A stretch of DNA of 8,091 nt, from positions 1 through 8,091 of the forward strand of contig CALMOL010000497.1 in assembly GCA_937871685.1 (NCBI GenBank), written 5' to 3'. Position 1 is the first letter of the stretch. Every line of letters begins with the position of its first letter. Shown here piece by piece: positions 5,078 through 8,091 of the stretch. The DNA comes from an uncultured Verrucomicrobiota bacterium (GTDB taxonomy: Bacteria > Verrucomicrobiota > Verrucomicrobiia > Chthoniobacterales > SZAS-18). The notes beneath the pieces were generated by a model. The model made no database searches. It was given only the letters and a program-made list of their open reading frames with translations, and was not told the DNA's origin. The translations under genes and the position numbers were made by a program.

Positions 5078-6952
5078 TCACATGCCGAGGCGCCCCACGA
5101 TGAACTGGATCAGCCGCTCCGTTCCCTCCGCTTCCGACAGCGCATCCGTCGCCAGGACCAGCTCGGCTGCCTCCGGCTCCTCGTAGGGCGCGTCCACGCC
5201 GGTGAACTCCTTGATCTGGCCGGCGCGCACCTTCGCGTAGAGCCCCTTCGGGTCGCGCTGCTCGCACACCGCCAGCGGGGCGCGGACAAAGACCTCGAAG
5301 AAGTCGTCTCCGCCTTCCAGCACCACGCGGCGCGCCAGCTCGCGCTGCGCGCGGTAGGGCGAGATGATCGCCACGATCACCGCCAAACCCGCCTCGGCGA
5401 GCAGGCGCGCGGCCTCGGCGGCGCGGCGATTATTCTCCAGTCGGTCGGATGGGGAAAAGGTGAGGTCGGCGTTGAGGCCGCGGCGCAGGTTATCGCCATC
5501 CAGCACGCACACCTGCCAGCCGCGTCCCCAAAGCTCCCGCTCGGCCGCGCGCGCCAGCGTGGACTTGCCCGCCCCGCTCAGCCCCGTGCACCACACCACG
5601 CCGCCGCGGTGCCCGTGCCGTGCCGCGCGGTGCGCAGCCGTGATGCGACCGAGCGTCTCGGTCACGTTGCCGCCGCGCGACTCGCCCCGGCCCGCTCCCC
5701 CGGCTGTCTCCGTGATGACGCCGCCACCGGCGATCTGCTCGCCCTCCAGCAACACGAAGCGGCCGGTTTCCTCGATGCGGGCATGCGGGTCGAAGGCGAG
5801 CGGAGTGGCGAACTGCAACGTTACCTCCCCTGCCCCGCGCCGCGGGATCGCGCCGCCGGACGGCGCGTCGTCCGGCCGCGCGGGATCGAAGGCGCGGCGC
5901 ACCTCCGCCACGCGCGCGGCCACCGACTGCGCGCCGAGCTTCACGCGCACGGCCGCGTCGGCGGCGAGGTCAGTCGCTCCCAGCCAGAAGACGCTCGCGC
6001 GCGCGCGGTTGGACACCAAGGGTGCGTCCGCTCGATGGGACATCACGTGCCCGCGCTCCACGAAGACGGGTTCCGCCAGCGTGAGGCCCACGCATTCCCC
6101 CGGCCCGGCCTCCGGCGCGCCCGGTTCCGGCCAGCGCTCGATCGTCGTCACCGTCGCCTCGCGGTGGAACGGCCAGAACGTGACCGCGTCCCCCACCTGC
6201 ACGCGACCGGTCTCCACGCGGCCAACGACAATCCGGCGCGCGTCCTGCCGCCAAACGTCCTGCACGGTGAAGCGAAGCGGCCGCCCCTCCGGCGCGGACG
6301 CCGGGACGAATCCATCCACGACCTCCGCCACGCTGGTCCCGCGGCTCCACGCCAAGGCGGGATGATCGGACCACCGCGTCACGCCTTCTCCCTCGCGCGC
6401 CGACACGGGCACCCAGGCGACCGGCGCGAGGCCGGCCTCCGCCAGGAATTTCTCGCCCTCCGCCACGATCCGGCGGAACGCCCCCTCGTCCCAGGCGACG
6501 GCGTCCATCTTGTTCACGACCACCGCAACCTGTCGCAGCCCGAGCAGCCCGAGCAGCCAGGCGTGCCGCCGCGACTGCCCGCGCCAGCCTTCGTCGGCGG
6601 CCACGAGCAGCAATGCCGCGTCCGCGCCAGCCGCGCCGGTGATCATGTTGCGGAGGAATTCCTCGTGGCCGGGCGCATCGATGAGCCGCACGCGGCGCTG
6701 CGCGGTGCGCATCTCGATGTGCGCGGCGTCGATCGTCACGTTCTGGTCGCGCTCGGCCTGGAGTGCATCAGTGAGGAAGGCCCACTCGAAGGCGACCCCC
6801 CGCCGCTCGCACGCGCCGCGCACCGCTTCGATGCGACCGGCCGGCAGCGCGCCCGTCTCGTGCAGGAGCCGCCCCACGAGCGTGGATTTGCCGTGGTCCA
6901 CGCTGCCGCAGAGCACGAGCCGGAGCGGCGCGTCGGCAGGTTCCGACCCCAT
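5078..6952 (-). CDS. cysNC: Sulfate adenylyltransferase GTPase subunit fused to APS kinase (CysNC/NodQ type)
   Basis: A 624-residue bifunctional enzyme. With CysD it makes APS from ATP and sulfate, driven by GTP hydrolysis, then phosphorylates APS to PAPS. CysN part: P-loop GSVDHGKST (16-24), DAPGHEEF (92-99), NKMD (147-150) and VSA (183-185), followed by two EF-Tu-like beta-barrels (about 222-310 and 315-415). The switch I motif reads ERDQNVTID where QGITID is usual. A Gly-rich linker (about 408-435) leads to the CysC part: GLSGAGKST (457-465), DGDNLRRGLN (485-494), the ISPYR motif with the family Ser (530-534), and KEFTGVDAPYEEP. The length matches NodQ/CysNC proteins. ATG 6952 was chosen because the longer TTG (6997) version adds 15 unconserved residues and overlaps the upstream gene. 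The start is 4 nt after the small gene's stop. No Shine-Dalgarno is visible. Confidence 0.95.
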   Translation of the reverse strand: MGSEPADAPLRLVLCGSVDHGKSTLVGRLLHETGALPAGRIEAVRGACERRGVAFEWAFLTDALQAERDQNVTIDAAHIEMRTAQRRVRLIDAPGHEEFLRNMITGAAGADAALLLVAADEGWRGQSRRHAWLLGLLGLRQVAVVVNKMDAVAWDEGAFRRIVAEGEKFLAEAGLAPVAWVPVSAREGEGVTRWSDHPALAWSRGTSVAEVVDGFVPASAPEGRPLRFTVQDVWRQDARRIVVGRVETGRVQVGDAVTFWPFHREATVTTIERWPEPGAPEAGPGECVGLTLAEPVFVERGHVMSHRADAPLVSNRARASVFWLGATDLAADAAVRVKLGAQSVAARVAEVRRAFDPARPDDAPSGGAIPRRGAGEVTLQFATPLAFDPHARIEETGRFVLLEGEQIAGGGVITETAGGAGRGESRGGNVTETLGRITAAHRAARHGHRGGVVWCTGLSGAGKSTLARAAERELWGRGWQVCVLDGDNLRRGLNADLTFSPSDRLENNRRAAEAARLLAEAGLAVIVAIISPYRAQRELARRVVLEGGDDFFEVFVRAPLAVCEQRDPKGLYAKVRAGQIKEFTGVDAPYEEPEAAELVLATDALSEAEGTERLIQFIVGRLGM

Positions 6953-6956
6953 CGCG

Positions 6957-7181
6957 TCAGGCCGACTGAGGGATCGGCAGTCGCTCCACCGACGCAATCA
7001 AAAGTCCAGAAAGGAAATGAATACCCCCATCAGGCGTTTCCACACCGAGCTGGGTGCCTTCCACCGGAGACGCCAGGATGAGATCGGGATGCTCGACCCG
7101 GTAGCTTTTCTCGTCGGCCATGTGGATGGCGAACGGCTGAAAGGGCCCGGCGCGGAGCAGTGCCCGGATGCGGTTCTTCAT
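6957..7181 (-). CDS. Small conserved-looking protein between cysD and cysNC, unknown function
   Basis: A 74-residue protein that I cannot name. It begins with a short helix (MKNRIRALLRAGPFQPF), followed by what look like beta-strands (AIHMADEKSYRVEHPD, LILASPVEG, LGVETPDGG, IHFLSGLLIASVERL). There is no membrane segment, signal peptide or cysteine. From memory, small orphan proteins with a similar PFxPFxIxxADxxxYxVxHPD start recur in Verrucomicrobia and Planctomycetes, which argues that it is real; its dense packing in the operon also does. ATG 7181 was chosen; a TTG at 7217, directly abutting the cysD stop, would add 12 residues. It sits 36 nt after cysD and 4 nt before cysNC, so it should be cotranscribed and may be made in step with ATP sulfurylase. 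A regulatory or assembly role would be a guess. Confidence 0.7.
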   Translation of the reverse strand: MKNRIRALLRAGPFQPFAIHMADEKSYRVEHPDLILASPVEGTQLGVETPDGGIHFLSGLLIASVERLPIPQSA

Positions 7182-7217
7182 GCCAAGACTTCTACCCTTT
7201 GGCGCGTCGAGGTCCAA

Positions 7218-8027
7218 TCACATGTATCCTCCCGCGCGGAGCTTCTCGAAGGCTCCCTCGCTTTCCGCGTCTTGGGCCCGGCCGGCGCGCTCGGCCGTCC
7301 TGGTCTCGCGCAGCTCGGCGAGGACGTCGTCCACCGTGGCGGCGGAGGATTCCACCGTGCCCGTGCAAGGCCAGCATCCCAGCGAGCGATTCCGGCGGCC
7401 GTCGCGGGAGAAGTAGAGGTCCACCACCGGAATATTCTCGCGGCGGATGTATTCCCACACGTCGCGCTCGGTCCAGTGGAGAATGGGATGGACCCGCACG
7501 TGTGTGCCCGGCGGGAACTCCGTTTGGAATTGCCCCCAGAACTCCGGCGGCTGCTCGCGGAAGTTCCACTCCGCCCCCGGCCCGCGCGGCGAGAAGAACC
7601 GCTCCTTCGAGCGCGTGCCCTCCTCGTCGCGCCGGATGCCCACCAGCGCCGCGTCGAAATGGTGCGCCGCGAGCGTGGCCTTGAGCGCGTCCGTCTTCAG
7701 CCGCCCGCAGCACTCGACCCGCGAGCACCGGCCAGACGGAAACGTCTCACCCGCCGCGAGCGCCGCCGTGTTCTGCCCGACGATCAGCTCCAGTCCCCAT
7801 TCCCGTGCCAGACGGTCGCGGAACTCGATCATCTCCGGCGGCTTGAATCCCGTGTCCACATGGACCAGCGGGAACGGCACGCGCCCCAAGAACGCCTTGC
7901 GCACGAGGTGAAGCAGCGCGCACGAGTCCTTGCCGATGCTCCAGAGCAGCGCCGGCCGGCGGAAATGGTGTGCCGCCTCGCGGATGAGGTAGAGAGAAAG
8001 CTGCTCGAGCTGCGTCAGCGCGTCCAA
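7218..8027 (-). CDS. cysD: Sulfate adenylyltransferase subunit 2 (ATP sulfurylase small subunit)
   Basis: A 269-residue PP-loop ATP pyrophosphatase that adenylates sulfate to APS together with CysN. Visible features are LLWSIGKDS (27-35, ATP-binding PP loop), PLVHVDTGFKPPEMIEFRD (53-71), GIRRDEEGTRSKERFFSPR (130-148), HWTERDVWEYI (184-194) and the CysD-specific ending RTAERAGRAQD...EKLRAGGYM (243-269). It has six cysteines: 36, 101, 106, 107, 218 and 221. The last four form CCGRLKTDAL and LGCWPCTG, resembling the CC...CxxC iron-sulfur motif of APS reductases. The absence of the reductase catalytic C-terminal Cys motif and the presence of the CysD ending keep the call as CysD. The TTG start (8025-8027) matches the usual Met position (MDxLTQLE); the frame stays open upstream but has no ATG, GTG or TTG up to the window end. 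Confidence 0.93.
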   Translation of the reverse strand: MDALTQLEQLSLYLIREAAHHFRRPALLWSIGKDSCALLHLVRKAFLGRVPFPLVHVDTGFKPPEMIEFRDRLAREWGLELIVGQNTAALAAGETFPSGRCSRVECCGRLKTDALKATLAAHHFDAALVGIRRDEEGTRSKERFFSPRGPGAEWNFREQPPEFWGQFQTEFPPGTHVRVHPILHWTERDVWEYIRRENIPVVDLYFSRDGRRNRSLGCWPCTGTVESSAATVDDVLAELRETRTAERAGRAQDAESEGAFEKLRAGGYM

Positions 8028-8091
8028 GATGGGGAAAAGTGAGAAGTGATCGGTGAGCCGAGCGAAGCGAGACAGCCAGGGTGCGCGGGGC
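8028..8091 (-). promoter_or_regulatory. Leader region upstream of cysD (partial)
   Basis: These 64 nt, read on the minus strand, precede the cysD TTG start. They contain CTCGCTTCGCTCGGCTCACC and a pyrimidine-rich CACTTCTCACTTTTCCCC just before the start codon. There is no purine-rich ribosome site and no recognisable promoter. The promoter of the cys operon, or further upstream cys genes, must lie beyond the window. Confidence 0.3.

Noticed and set aside
6533..6559. Tandem GCAGCCCGA-like 9-nt repeat
   Set aside because: It encodes the LLGLLGL helix of CysN, where homologues have a similar Leu-rich sequence; codon bias explains it.
7218..8027. CysD as a PAPS/APS reductase (CysH)
   Set aside because: Despite the CC...CxxC cysteines, the SIGKDS loop, the AERAGRAQD ending and adjacency to cysNC are those of CysD, and the reductase's catalytic C-terminal Cys is missing.
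5364..8042. Plus-strand frames of 333, 490 and 510 codons opposite cysNC and cysD
   Set aside because: Shadows of CysNC and CysD; the translations are Arg/Pro/Ser-rich without domains.
1..8091. tRNA, rRNA, CRISPR array, insertion sequence, phage or toxin-antitoxin genes
   Set aside because: I looked on both strands and saw no cloverleaf, regularly spaced repeat, transposase motif or terminal repeats. Nearly all the sequence is taken up by the listed genes.

Overview
This is a very GC-rich bacterial window (about 70% G+C by eye) in which almost every base is coding. A stand-alone heptose-1-phosphate adenylyltransferase (rfaE2/hldE C-domain type) points to a Gram-negative cell envelope. The gene set, the near absence of Shine-Dalgarno sequences and the use of GTG and TTG starts would fit the PVC group, perhaps Verrucomicrobiota. 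That placement is inference from family resemblance only.

Left part (1-2926). A catalytically intact aldehyde dehydrogenase (ALDH) enters from the left edge. It is in frame with a stretch that reads like a TolB/PD40 beta-propeller repeat. Tail to tail with it, on the minus strand, is an 89-residue protein with two membrane segments. After a 184-bp spacer rich in GC hairpins comes a 288-residue, catalytically dead ALDH-like protein. Together the two ALDH genes look like the two halves of an ALDH16-type enzyme, here encoded separately and pushed apart by the minus-strand gene.

Middle part (2931-5074, plus strand). The ALDH-like gene is followed after 4 nt by rfaE2, then after 31 nt by purN (glycinamide ribonucleotide formyltransferase of purine synthesis). 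A candidate intrinsic terminator follows purN. Next is a phytanoyl-CoA dioxygenase-family (PhyH) Fe(II)/2-oxoglutarate oxygenase with an extra C-terminal tail.

Right part (8027 down to 5078, minus strand). This is a sulfate-activation operon: cysD (ATP sulfurylase small subunit), an unrecognised 74-residue protein, and cysNC (ATP sulfurylase GTPase subunit fused to APS kinase). Together CysD and CysNC would turn sulfate into APS and then PAPS. The CysD has a CC...CxxC cysteine set resembling that of iron-sulfur APS reductases.

I see no tRNA, rRNA, CRISPR array, insertion sequence or phage gene. The points most worth a second look are the propeller-ALDH junction, the split ALDH16-like pair, the cysteine-rich CysD, and the small gene inside the cys operon.
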